From Eurosta solidaginis (taxonomy: Eukaryota; Arthropoda; Insecta; Diptera; Tephritidae), in the NCBI RefSeq assembly GCF_040869045.1, contig NC_090319.1:260912897-260976896 (forward strand): a stretch of 64,000 nt of DNA, given 5' to 3'. The translations under genes and the position numbers were made by a program. The notes under the pieces were generated by a model that saw only the letters and a program-made list of their open reading frames with translations, had not been told where the DNA came from and made no database searches. Shown here in pieces: positions 21,347-32,068 of the stretch (its first letter is position 1; each line of letters opens with the position of its first letter).

Positions 21347-21565
21347 AATAAATAAATGTAAGGCGCGATGACCTCCGAAGAGATTTTACGCCGAGCTCTC
21401 TTCCAATTTGAGCCGTGCTCATACTAATTTTTCCTGAAAATTGGCGGGATGGGGCCTATTTATTTACGCCGAGTCCGAACGACTTCACTGAGAAGCTTTT
21501 AATGGCAGAAATAGACTTGGAGTGTTTGCCAAATCACTGCCGAAGGCGACCCTGCTAAAAAAACT
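21347..21565 (-). mobile_element. tRNA-derived SINE, copy 4 (head missing)
   Basis: From the left: an AATAAATAAATG tail, 'aaggcgcgatgacctccgaa', 'tcttccaatttgagccgtgc', 'gagtccgaacgac', 'gagtgtttgccaaatcactg' and 'cgaaggcgaccctgct'. It stops before the tRNA-like head, so it is 5'-truncated and lacks the A and B boxes. Confidence 0.85.
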
Positions 21566-21589
21566 ATGTTCTTTCGATAGAAAATTTAA

Positions 21590-21780
21590 TTTTTTCTATA
21601 ATCGATAGATATTTATCGATAAGAAATCGATAAAATTTTGATAGTTAACCGATAGCACCTCGAAAAATCACCAATGATATACCAAATACGTCGATAACAA
21701 ACCAATAAGATGCCGATAACAATCCAATAATAATAAAAGCCTGACAACCTTTCGTATTCATATATACGTTTTTTCGAACC
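21590..21780. repeat. degenerate GATAAC/ATCGATAA repeat (locus 1)
   Basis: Clustered ATCGATAA, CGATAACAAACC and CGATAACAATCC words spaced about 15-25 bases. It matches the longer array at 41190-41760 and runs straight into the CCGAAATAGTCC-type repeat at 21780. Confidence 0.6.
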
Positions 21781-22060
21781 TTGCCGAATAATGATTCCAA
21801 AAGAGTCCCGGAAGATCCCGAAATAGTCGCTAACATAATGCCAGAACTATTTCGTAATGGCTGCGGAATGTTCGCAAATAATATAAAAAATTCCCGAAAT
21901 ACTTATTAAAATAATTCCAAAATGTTCCCTAACCCTTTATAAAATGATCTCGAAATAATGCTTATAACAGTCCCGCAAAAATCCAAATAAAACCGAAATA
22001 ATTTCAAACTAGTCCCTAAATTATTCTGACATTACTGAAAAAAAGTCTTCAAATAATCCC
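21780..22060. repeat. degenerate CCGAAATAGTCC-type repeat (locus 2)
   Basis: Units such as 'gatcccgaaatagtcgct', 'attcccgaaatacttat' and 'gatctcgaaataatgct', the same diverged repeat as 2129-2440. Confidence 0.6.
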
Positions 22061-22064
22061 AACG

Positions 22065-23060
22065 TTAGGTTATGTTAGGTGATAGCTGACCTGGTAGGGG
22101 AAGCTTATTTGGACAGCGTGAAAGTCCCCTGTGATACCACATAAAATAACGGTGGCGTAGCTATAGCTACTTAGAGAATCGTTCTCAACTTTGGATAAAA
22201 CATCCGGAGTTCTAATCGAAATACTTTCGCCTAGTTCTGGCAAAAGTTGGGCAGTCAAGCATAAAGTGACTCGATGATTCCACCTCGTCATCCTCCATAC
22301 AGCTGCAGCAAGATATTGAGGCATTCCGCATGGATTCCCATTGCACAGTGCCCTGTCAAAACCTCAATGACCATTGAGAGATGAGTCTAGGTGAACCCAA
22401 TCATATCGTCAGACCTCCTGCCACCCACTTCCGACCAAAAAGATTTTACTACTTTGCAAGAGGTGTCCGTCCAACGCTTGTTGAACTGACTCGCGGCGCA
22501 TCTATGTGAAGCAGACCACAGGTGGCCAGCGGAATCTTCAAATCCCTACAGCTATCTCCACCCGGTTCAATTGTAACGGTGCGGGCTAAGAGATCCGCTT
22601 GAAAGTTCCCCGAGATATCACTATGGCCCGAGACCCAAACAATCATAAAAAAGTTTGCATGCAAGGGGTATCAGGCACTCTCAGACCACCCTCGATCGCA
22701 CTATAGTAGAGCTCAAGACCTTGATAGCCGCTTTGGTATGAGAATAGATGTCATATTCCGGAACCGTATTAGCGCTGGATAGCATTTCATACACCGCACC
22801 CTTAAATGCAGCAATTTACGCTTGAAAGGCGCTGCAGTGATCAGCCAACTTAAACTTGTGGCTTACATTTAGCTCTTGACAAACCCCCTACCAACCTTTC
22901 CGTCCAACTTCAATCCATCCGTGAACAAGTTAACTGGTCGCCTGCCCCAGATGAGTCCCTTTCCCAATCCTCTCTCGTGGGAATTACTTGGGTGAAGGTT
23001 GTAAAGGGAGCAGTTATCGGCCTATTAGGGATAACGTCGAATTTGGTAAGAAGTCTAGAA
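22065..23060 (-). pseudogene. LOA-like non-LTR remnant: RNase H and C-terminal zinc finger
   Basis: Read on the minus strand from about 22950 downward. First comes RNase H block 1 FTDGLKLDGKVGRG, then DHCSAFQA (degraded AFQAE block). The later block IVWVSGHSDISGNFQADLLA carries the last catalytic Asp (22560-22650). Finally CCSCMEDDEVESSSHFMLDC and PTFARTRRKYF form the C-terminal CCHC-type motif (22200-22330). Stops and frame changes separate the blocks, so the copy is dead. It ends at the low side in a GTTAGGTTATGTTAGGT tail, the reverse complement of a TAACCTAAC-type 3' end, also seen at 50975-50993. Confidence 0.78.
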
Positions 23061-24542
23061 AGTCCATATAATGAAGCCTGACCAACGACCCCGCAGAGGC
23101 CGCCTTTCTCGCAATATCTACTCGATGTATGTTCAGCATGACATTTGTAATGATTTATCTAAGATAGAGGGCGATGACACCCTTCTGTAGGCGGATTTGT
23201 GTTTGGAGCTGCGCGGAGCAGGTTTACCGGAACCCGTAAAAGGCTAGCAAACAGTGGTTGGGGGGTTCGTGACCTTTCCTCACAACCTCGTAACATTACA
23301 TTTTTTTATTACAGAGTTCCTATTTATTTAGTAGTTTAAAAAACAAATTCATTTATTTAGCGAAAAAGTTTTAGCGGCCATATGTTGATATAACTATAAT
23401 CGAAACTATCAACTGCAAGAGATGTTACTTAACTGGATGAACACCAATAAGGATGAATAGCGGCTTTCTCCCATTCTCGTCGCACAGTGGACGCATAGGT
23501 GTATTTGCGCCACGGCCTCTCTACCCACCCTACCATGATCCGTCGTTGGCGTATACAATTTTTGACGGACCCCAAAAAAAGGAGACATCTTACCCACTCA
23601 CATAGTTAGCATCACCTTCAAAGAAAATTAACACCGCATAATTACCTCTGCTAGGATTTACATATTGTTATTATTGATAGGAACTTATCGCCAAAAAACT
23701 AATTTCAATAACTTTTCAAATTCAAATTATTGTCTATGTTGGAGCAATTCGATACCTTTTTCAATTAATTCCATTTTTCTTACAGGCTTATACGCCTAAT
23801 AGTAGGCTAAATTATTAAATTATTGTATACATGTTCCTCTATTCGTGTATATATGTTTACTTTAAAAACATAAAACATTAATATTAACATTATTCCTACG
23901 TCTTTTAGAAAGTGGTTCACAAGTATGTACATATATACTCTACCTTTACTCTTCGATATGAACATTAGTGTAAAAAAATAATATTGGTTTAATGTTATGT
24001 TTAATGTGATCTGAATGCTCCCCCACGAGTCCGGGATAGCGAACCAACCGAACTGTTACTTGATTAAATTTATACGAATCAAACATCATTAACATAAAAT
24101 CATTCTGTTAATGACGCTAAATTTTATAAAAATTCACGTCGAACATGATCTGATCAAGTGATAATGTTACGTTAATGTGTTAATATTACGTTAATGCGGC
24201 CTGTGTCTGGAGCTCGTAAAGAAATGTTTAAATTGTAAACATCATACAGAGAGGAAAAATTTAATTACATAACGGAGAGCTACTTTGCTCTTGTATTTGC
24301 AGATCCACCGATGAAAGCGCTTTCCATGTGTGCGTGTATGCTTGGTTTCTGGCTGCATTAGCTGGTTCCAATTTAACTATTTTTCCTAAAAAATTTCTCT
24401 CCGCACAAAAATGATAAAAAATAAGTTAAGAGCTATTTGTAGGTTGTTTTTATCCCAAATTTTTGATATTTTATTGGGACATTTACGATCCGTCCTGTTC
24501 TGCGGTCATCCAAGAGAATTGAAAATGGAGAGGTTAAAATAT
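23061..24542. other. unassigned spacer
   Basis: 23061-23290 may extend the upstream non-LTR remnant. The 62-residue minus frame at 23409-23597 is not recognised. 24060-24200 has several GTTAAT words. No gene supported. Confidence 0.4.
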
Positions 24543-25109
24543 TGTAACGAATTTAGTGCAATTCCTCTTCTTTGCAATCTTCTGCTAACGTTTGTATCAC
24601 TAATCTGTTGAATAAATAACTCCAATATTTAATAATGCAAAATAGTCTTTATTAGACAATAACACTTCTACTTATCAACAGATAGCGTGCTTAAATCAAA
24701 CTGTTTACTGCTTACTCAGCTTTAACTTCTTTTATACTCTGTGGTGTCTCTTTCGCATACTTCTAGGCGTTTCTATTTCTAGAATTTACTACTCGTTTAC
24801 CAGTTATAAATTTCTCAGCTATAACTACAGATGCACGATTATTATAGCTCCTCGCATAGCCATATGCGCTTGTATATGTGAGTGATACTTCCACAGATGA
24901 TTGCCTACTTTTGGGAGCATCTCAGATAAGATATATGCGTGTGTTTGTGCGTTTCTCTCCGCTGCGTGTACGTACATATGTGTAGACATAATGATTGATT
25001 CGTTTATGTAGATACAAGTGACTGCTTGCTTTGTTGTTGTTGTGGCTTTATTTACTTAGTATCAGATTAGTGATATGAGTATCACTTAGTGTCACTAATA
25101 TTCGTCACA
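24543..25109 (-). mobile_element. solo LTR, copy 2, ATAT target duplication
   Basis: Ends are TGTAACGAAT and ATTCGTCACA, with ATAT on both sides. In reverse complement it has a TATA box in AGAGTATAAAAGAAG, the AATAAAGAC polyadenylation-type signal, and then 'ggagttatttattcaacaga'. No internal retrotransposon sequence adjoins it. An ATAT target fits insect Ty3/Gypsy elements of the 17.6/297 type, but the clade cannot be fixed without internal sequence. Confidence 0.88.
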
Positions 25110-25263
25110 ATATATATATATTTTTGTTTGTTCGGTGTTGGCATAACAACTTTCAGAAAACAAAATTGTTAAAACCATGAACGAAAAAATCTCAAACTAG
25201 AACAGGAGTGTCGTTGATAATTTCTTTCACATTTAATAGGTACACAAAAGTGTGGATATATAT

Positions 25264-25794
25264 TGTTACGAATATTAGTAACACTAAGGGGTACTGTCAT
25301 CTCTAAGCGATGCTAAGAGAGACTTGTATTCAATCATTATGTATCTACATACAGGAATCAATCATTATGTCTACACATATGTACGTACACGCAGCGGAGA
25401 AGCAACGCACAAACACATGCAGATACCTTATCTGAGATGCTCCCAAAAGTATGCAATTGTAATTGTGGAAGTGTCGCTCACAAATACAAACGCATATGAG
25501 AGCTACACAGGTGCATGTGTAGTTATAATTATATACCAGTAACTAAGTAAATTCTGGAAGCGCCTAGAAGATGCAACGAGGAAATCACACAGTATAAAAG
25601 CTGCAACAGTAGAGGCGCGATAATCAGTTTTGATTAAGCACGCTATATGTCGAGCAATAGAAGTGTTATTTTGAAAGTACTTGAATAAAGGCCATTTTGC
25701 ACTATTAAATATTGGAGTTATTTATTCAACAGTTTAGTGATTCGAACTTAGCAGAAGGTTGCAAATAAGAGGATTTGCAGTAAATTCGTTACAA
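25264..25794 (+). mobile_element. solo LTR, copy 3, ATAT target duplication
   Basis: Opposite orientation to 24543-25109 and 154 bp from it. It starts TGTTACGAATATTAG, ends AAATTCGTTACA and is flanked by ATAT. Likely promoter AGTATAAAAGCTGC near 25590 and polyadenylation signal GAATAAAGGCC near 25683. Segments shared with copy 2 include 'cttatctgagatgctcccaa' and 'cacatatgtacgtacacgca'. Confidence 0.88.
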
Positions 25795-27154
25795 TATATG
25801 CATATACACGTGCACTACCCTAAATACACTGGAAAGCTGTATTTTGTCACTTGCTTTTGTGTTTTTTTTTTGTACTTATTTATTTTATGATACCGCGTAA
25901 ATACCGTATACTACCTGCTTATTATTTTAACACAATGGTTTAACTATTTTAATATAATGGTTTCACAGAGCCTATTTTACCGTTCCGTATATTTCTATTC
26001 TTTTTGCTTTTTTTCTTTAAACGATTAATAAATAATTGCCCGTACCACGTCTTACTACTTGCACGGAATCACTGTATGACTTGCAAGACAACTAGATTTA
26101 GCGCGGTTTTCTAGGTGCTTTTTTTAGTGCTCTCAAATTCTGCCTTTTGTTTTTTTCTGTTTGTTTCAAGTACAGCTTATGGAGGCATGCTTCATTATTA
26201 TCTTTTAGCACTTCTCATAAATTTTTTCTTTTCTTGTTTTTTTTTTTTTTTGCCTTTGATCAATAAAAAAATGTTTAACAAATTTACACACATCCCCACT
26301 CTAGGGCTCTTTTGATCTTTATTCTTCGGAATCTTAAGCTGGAGACGCCTAGTATGTGGTCGCAGGGAATGACAAATTTTCCGCTGAAGTAATTTGATGT
26401 TTTCCACACACACCCTGGATACTGACTTTGTTTTTTCTTTAGATCGCTATTATACATTTATCGGTTTATGCTAGAATAAAAAATACAATATTTCTTTAAC
26501 CCGAACAAAACTAACTACACTGCCTACTCTATGTATATTTACCTTCAAAAACTTAGTTGATGGCTTTTATAGCCGTCGTTGACTTCTTGGTTCGATGGCT
26601 GGATCCAAAAGAAAGGGGACAGCTCATCGAAAGTTAATTTGAAGCTGAAGTATATCTTGACAATGAAATCATATGACTTCTGTCAAATAATTACCCCTTT
26701 CACGACTATTCCCAATTCAACACTGAGAAAAATCATTGTATAGTAAACATTTTCAACACTTATGTCTAGCAACGCCAAGCTATTACTATTAGTCTTATCT
26801 CTTTTATTAGGTTCTCCAATACTGATATCAAAGATATTAGAAAGGTACTTCTAATTCGAAATGGCTCATTACACATTCAATGCCAAGGAAGGTGTTGTTC
26901 TAATGTTCTCAAAATTATATCCGAACAGTCCAGCACTAATTTCATAATGGTCTTGGAAATCAACCCTGCATGACCCCAAAAGTATACTATCAGGGTGTAG
27001 TATGATTCTTCTGGTATACATTTTGAGAAATAACAATTATTAGCAGACCCTAAAAATAACAATGTTAAGTTTACATTATATAAGTTCTAACAGAGCAGAC
27101 GGGAGATTAACCATTCCCTCCCTATACCTATTTCGGGTGGCAAAATAACAGTTT
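25795..27154. other. unassigned AT-rich spacer
   Basis: T-runs at 25860-25870 and 26240-26251. No gene or family recognised. Confidence 0.5.
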
Positions 27155-27236
27155 AAAACAAGTAAGGAAGGCCAAGTTCGGGTGTAACCGAACATTACAT
27201 ACTCAGCAGAGAGCTTTGGAGACAAAATAAGGGAAA

Positions 27237-27900
27237 ATTACCATTTAGCAAAGTGAACCTAGGGTACCCTGGAATGTGTTTGTATGGCATGGGTTTCAAA
27301 TGGAAGGTATTAAAGAGTATTTTAAAAGGGAGCGCGCCTTAGTTCTATAGGTGGACGCCTTTTCGAGATATCGCCATAAAGGTGGACCAGGGGTGACTAG
27401 AATGTGTTTGTACGATATGGGTATCAAATGAAAGGTGTTAATGAGTATTTTAAAAGGGAGTGGGCCTTAGTTCTATAGGTGGACGCCTTTTCGAGATATC
27501 GCCATAAAGGTGGACCAGGGGTGACTTGAATGTGTTTGTACGATATGGGTATCAAATGAAAGGTATTAAAGAGTATTTTAAAAGGGAGCGCGCCTTAGTT
27601 CTATAGGTGGACGCCTTTTCGAGATATCGCCACAAAGGTGGACCAGGGGTGACTAGAATGTGTTTATACGATATGGGTATCAAATGAAAGGAGTTAATGA
27701 GTATTTTAAAATGGAGTGGGCCTTAGTTCTATAGGTGGACGCCTTTACGAGATATCGCCATAAAGGTGGACCTGGGGTGACTCTAGAATGTGTTTGCACG
27801 ATATGGGTATCATATTAAAGGTATTAATCAGGGTTTTAAAAGGGAGTGGCCCTTAGTTTTATATGTTAAGACGTTTTCGAGATATCGACCAAAATGCGGA
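27237..27900 (+). repeat. 128-bp tandem array inside the hairpin-family element
   Basis: The landmark CTATAGGTGGACGCCTTTTC occurs with first base at 27345, 27473, 27601 and 27729, an exact 128-base step. A last, diverged unit lies near 27859. Each unit contains 'tatgggtatcaaatgaaagg', 'gagtattttaaaagggag', 'cgagatatcgccataaagg' and 'gtggaccaggggtgact'. The corresponding array in copy A (14341-14690) has 129-130-base steps and more divergence. Confidence 0.9.
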
Positions 27901-28034
27901 ACAAGGTGACCAGAGCATCATCTGTCGGGTAGGTAGGTAGGTTGAACTGGCCGGTCCATGAGGACCTCACATAGACTGATTGAGTCCGTAATGTTACCAG
28001 AAGTTTGTTTTAACGACGAAACTGAAGAACCCTA

Positions 28035-28250
28035 TCAAAAACCAGGACCTATGTTATAAAATAACTCCGTCCTCTTGGCAAATTCTAGAAGCTTCCTAGG
28101 ACTTAAGCCACTTGCTGCTTCTAGATCTGACAGCTGTATCACTCCTAATAGCTGGAGTCTTAGCCTGGCAAGTGCAGGGCACGAGCACAGAACGTGCTTG
28201 ATCGTTTCCTCCTCCAACCCGCACTTCCTACATCTGCTATCAACGACCAA
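28035..28250 (-). pseudogene. LOA-like element, C-terminal CCHC motif
   Basis: Contains CRKCGLEEETIKHVLCSCPA, a Cys-Cys-His-Cys arrangement typical of the C-terminus of LOA/I/R1 ORF2 proteins. A tail PRKLLEFAKRTELFYNIG precedes the stop. It sits just after the RNase H frame, separated from it only by a stop or frame break at 28251-28257. Confidence 0.78.
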
Positions 28251-28257
28251 GCCTAAT

Positions 28258-28974
28258 TTAAAGGCATGTGACGCCAGAAGGCAGTGTCCAGTCCAGAATA
28301 CCCGTCATGTGTCTACAGTCCTCTATTTTTAATGATAGAAGCAACTGTGTTAGTCTAAGGTTGTAAGACCTACACATAATTTTCGACACTTTACAGCCCC
28401 TCGCTTGAACTCCCGCCTTTCCCGCTTGGTCGATCATTTGCACCTCTCGCCATCGCTTAATCTCGCCCAATCTAATTGGGACATCTACGCAGCAAGCTTC
28501 AAGGGATGCGCCTTTTTTAGCTAGTTCGTCCGCTTTTTCATTCCCATCTATTACCATATGCCCTGGGACCCAATATAGATGTATGCTTCTCCCTGTCCCG
28601 ATTCTCTCCAGAGACTGCTTAAACTCTAACACGCATTTAGATGCTGTGCTATGCGAGATTATTGCCTTAATTGCTGCTTGACTGTCAATATAAAAGTTAA
28701 CACGGTTGCAGCTTAAGCTATTCTCTTCCAGCGTTTCTACTGCTTTGGTTACGGCTAATATTTCCGCTTGGAAAAGGCTACAGTAATCCGGCACCCTGTA
28801 GGATCTGCTTATTTCCGGATCAGCGTAGTATACCGCAGACCCTACTACTTCCACTTCTTTTGAACCATCGGTGTACACATGTATCGCCTCGTCCGCTATT
28901 TGCGCACCCTTGCGCCAACCGTTCACCTCTATTGTGGCCTTAAGATCTCCCTCGAAGCGCAGATAGGGAATCAT
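28258..28974 (-). CDS. LOA-like element, RNase H region, open reading frame kept
   Basis: A 238-residue uninterrupted frame. All four expected catalytic acidic residues are visible: Asp in HVYTDGSKEVE (~residue 36), Glu in CSLFQAEILAV (~71), Asp in VNFYIDSQAAI (~97), and Asp in VIDGNEKADELAKKGA (~148) after YWVPGHM. The rest is the linker toward the C-terminal finger (RSYNLRLTQLLLSLKIEDCR). In the living element it would be part of one ORF2 polyprotein, not a separate gene, and its start codon is only the first Met in the frame. Because endonuclease and RT are broken, this is a relic, although the domain itself looks intact. Confidence 0.8.
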   Translation of the reverse strand: MIPYLRFEGDLKATIEVNGWRKGAQIADEAIHVYTDGSKEVEVVGSAVYYADPEISRSYRVPDYCSLFQAEILAVTKAVETLEENSLSCNRVNFYIDSQAAIKAIISHSTASKCVLEFKQSLERIGTGRSIHLYWVPGHMVIDGNEKADELAKKGASLEACCVDVPIRLGEIKRWREVQMIDQAGKAGVQARGCKVSKIMCRSYNLRLTQLLLSLKIEDCRHMTGILDWTLPSGVTCL

Positions 28975-29003
28975 GTAGTCTGTTCGTCTTGTGATTGATG
29001 ACG

Positions 29004-29960
29004 CTATGCTACTATGGCCATATGGTCGGTGCTCAAGCTGCCCGAAGCACCGAGCCTGGTTGCGGTCGTTAACGCTATGTTCTTTGCTACCAGGTCTACA
29101 GGCTGGATGTGCAGAATGACATACAGTGCAGCCGTCGGCGTTGTTTTCAGGGCTCCCGTAATGCTAAGCATCGATAGTCTGCATACCCAGCCGATCCATC
29201 TGGTTAAGGCTGGATGTACTTTAATGTAATTAAGACCATCCATAATCGCCCATTTTGCAATATTATTGAAAGCCCCGGCAACGTCCAAGAAGACTCCTAG
29301 AGCATACTCTTTGGGATACACGTGACCGATCTTCCCCGCCTTTGGTAGAAAATCTACACGAGCAGTTCTCCAAGAGTGCGGTACATGATTCAGTCTTATG
29401 AACCCATCGAATATTATTTTAAGCCATTCCACGACCGTCCTACTTGAGAATTGCAGCATGGCCGGGAATATACTATCTGGGCCCGGCGATTTAAACTTAG
29501 AAAACGTCTTCACCGCCCACTCGATCTTGGTATTGGTCACCAAGCCTGGCACTACTAACTCCGTGATCGAAGTGTGAGTGATGTGTGCTGGTTCTTCTAC
29601 ACCGTCTCCCGATGGGAAATGTGTATCGAGAAGCACCTCAAGGGATTCCTCACTATTACGTGACCATTCCCCGTTCTCTTTCTTTATTAATCCCTGGACT
29701 ATGTTTCCCTTTGCTAGGACTTTTTTCAACCGTGCTGTTTCGCTGGAGCACACTATGTCCGTACAGACACTTTTCCATGAGTTTCTCTTCGCCCTGGTAA
29801 TTTCACGCTTGTAGATCCTCAGTAGATCCCTGTACTCGTCCTGATACGCTTCGCTTTCCGCGGTCTTTGCGAGCTTAAACATTTCTTTTACCTGTATTCT
29901 TAGAAGACTCAGCTCATTGCTCCACCATGGCGGCTTTGCTTTTCCTCTGAATCATCTTAG
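29004..29960 (-). pseudogene. LOA-like element, reverse transcriptase with two internal deletions
   Basis: Open from about 29945 (GKAKPPWWSNEL) through a 292-residue frame (29004-29882). N-terminal RT blocks are present: FSKFKSPGPDSIFPAMLQ, and HVPHSWRTARVDFLPKAGK near residues 165-185. After PKEY (residue ~193) the frame jumps to ALGVFLDVAGAFNN (palm motif A with its Asp), so the intervening fingers/palm segment is missing. After WIGWVCRLSML (~239) it jumps to the post-thumb segment ITGALKTTPTAALYVILHIQ, so the palm block with the YADD catalytic pair and the thumb are gone. Both deletions kept the frame open. The protein could not be a working polymerase. Confidence 0.85.
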
Positions 29961-30067
29961 AGGGCAAGCTTTGTTATACGCAGTCATAAGCGTCCTTGTT
30001 AGGAATTCATTCGACTCCTCCAGTTCCTCTACATTAGCAACCTCTTTGTGTTGTCCCAGTTTTGTTT

Positions 30068-30745
30068 CTACATGTTTCTGGAATTTAGTCCAGTTCGTTG
30101 ACCTAGGGTTCCTCCCTTCTCTACCCTCTTTAGGGGGATGCTGAAGCTGATATACGCATGGTCGGAGAAGGATTGTCTATCAAGAACCATCCAATCATAC
30201 CTTGATATATCACGCTCGGAGCTCAATGTAATATCCTGAACATTGCTGGATGTTGGACCAATGTATGTAGGGACATTTCCCCTGTTGGCTATCTGCAATT
30301 TGCAGGATGTAACAAAACAGAGATTCGCCTCTCTCGTTCGTATCTGCTCCTCCCCACTCATTGTGGTGCGCACTTGCATCTGCGCCTATGACCAACCGCC
30401 CTTTGCGCCCTTCCTCCTGTACTAGCCTTTTGCATTCCATCGGTAGAACCTCCGCAGCATGGGCCATGTAGCAGGATGCCGGGATAAATGCCTGCTTATT
30501 CTTTTGCTCAACGGCCACCGCTACGAGATCCTCAGTGGTGTAATTAGGCAGCATATATGAATGCAGCTATTTCCTTACCATTACTACAGCTCGCACCCGT
30601 CCTTCCGTTTGCGCATAGTAAACGCCAAACCCGAGCGCGCTAAGTCCAGAAACCGTTCCTCCCGATGAGATCCGCGGCTCCTGGATAAGCGCCACTTCAA
30701 ACGAACCGTCCTCAAGGGTTAGGAGGAGTTCGCTCGACGCCACTT
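30068..30745 (-). pseudogene. LOA-like element, APE-type endonuclease domain (broken)
   Basis: Read from the high end. ALIQEPRISSGGTVSGLSAL carries the catalytic-type Glu. RAVVMVRK follows, then a stop at about 30570. Next is a 114-residue frame (30210-30554) with LVIGADASAHHNEWGG and DTNERGES, matching the GADxNAHHxxW block. A frame change near 30330 moves the rest to another frame: IANRGNVPTYIGPTSSNVQD, then SRYDWMVLDRQSFSDHAYIS with the terminal SDH catalytic motif. The domain would nick target DNA for target-primed reverse transcription. At least one stop and one frameshift inactivate it. Confidence 0.82.
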
Positions 30746-32068
30746 TACCGTTAATCTATTTATATATGTAATACCACGAACAGTATTCCTGCCAAGATTC
30801 CAAGGGCTTTTGATTTCGCCCTGCAGAACTTTTTCATTTTCTTCTACTTAATATGGGAGGTGTCACGCCCATTTTAGAAAGTTTTTTCTAAAGTTATATT
30901 TTGCGTCAATAAACCAATCCAATTACCATGTTTCATCTCTTTTTTAGTATTTGGTATAGAATTATGGAATTTTTTAATTTTTCGTAATTTTCGATATCGG
31001 AAAAGTGGGCGTGGTCATAGTCGGATTCCGGTCATATTTTATACCAAGATAAAGTGACTTCAGATAAGTACGTGAACTAAATTTAGTTAAGATATATCGT
31101 TTTTTGCGCAAGTTATAGTGTTAACGGCCGAGCGGAAGGACAGACGGTTGACTGTGTATAAAAACTGGGCGTGGCTTCAACCTATTTCGCCCATTTTCAC
31201 GGAAAACAGTTATCGTCATAGAATCTATGCCCCTACAAAATTTCACAAGGATTGGTAAATTTTTGTTCGACTTATGGCATTAAAAGTATTCTAGACGAAT
31301 TAAAGGAGAAAGGGCGGAGCCACGCCCATTTTGAAATTTTCTTTTATTTTTGTATTTTTTTGCACCATATTATTTCTGGAGTTGAATGTTGACATAATTT
31401 ACTTATATACTGTAAAGATATTAAATTTTTTGTTAAAATTTGAATCCAAAAAATTTTTTTTTAAAGTGGGCGTGTTGGTCATCTGATTTTGCTAATTTTT
31501 ATTTAGCACACATATAGTATTAGGAGTAACGTGCCTGCCAAATTTCATCATGATATCTTCAACCACTGCGAAATTACAGCTTGCAAAAATTTTAAAATAC
31601 CTTCTTTTAAAAGTAGGCGGTGCCACGCCCATTGTCCAAACTTTTACTAATTTTCTATTTTGCGTCATAAGTTCAACGCACCAACCAAGTTTCATCGCTT
31701 TAGCCATCTTTGGTAATGAATTATCGCACTTTTTGTTTTTCGAAATTTTCGATATCGAAAAAGTGGGCGTGGTTGTAGTTCGATTTCGTTCATTTTGAAT
31801 AAGCGATCTGAGATGAGCGCCCAGGAACCTGCATACCAAAATTTCATCAAGATACCCCAAAAAGTACTCAAGTTATCGTGTTTACGGGCGGGCGGACGGA
31901 CGGACGGACGGACGAACGGACCTGGCTAAATGAATTTCTTTTTTCGCCCAGATCATTTTGATATATAGAAGTCTATATCTATATCGCATAGTTTATGCCG
32001 TTACGGATTACCGTTATACGAACAAAGTTAATATACTCTGTGAGCTCTGCTCAGCTGAGTATAAAAAA

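Larger units (their letters stand above)
27932..30745 (-). mobile_element. LOA-like non-LTR retrotransposon, 5'-truncated, internally deleted
   Basis: Its 3' end is at the low coordinate, with a tail of repeated GGTA (CTACC on the coding strand) at 27927-27941. Reading down from 30745 the order is endonuclease, reverse transcriptase, RNase H, CCHC motif, 3' end, as in LOA-clade ORF2. It interrupts copy B of the hairpin family. It is truncated inside the endonuclease and lacks ORF1. Its 3' end also occurs at 40103-40612. Confidence 0.85.
27155..32068 (+). mobile_element. GTTCGG-hairpin repeat family, copy B, split by a LOA-like insertion
   Basis: The left end is 'aaaacaagtaaggaaggcca' + AGTTCGGGTGTAACCGAAC. 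The right end is 'gttaatatactctgtgagct' + CTGCTCAGCTGAGTATAAAAA. The two parts, 27155-27931 and 30746-32068, align with copy A either side of its 'catctgtcgggtaccgctag' segment. Between them lies a 2.8-kb non-LTR element. Without it copy B would be about 2.1 kb, against 1.8 kb for copy A, the excess being mainly extra tandem units. It carries (CGGA)n-like sequence at 31888-31912. Confidence 0.8.
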
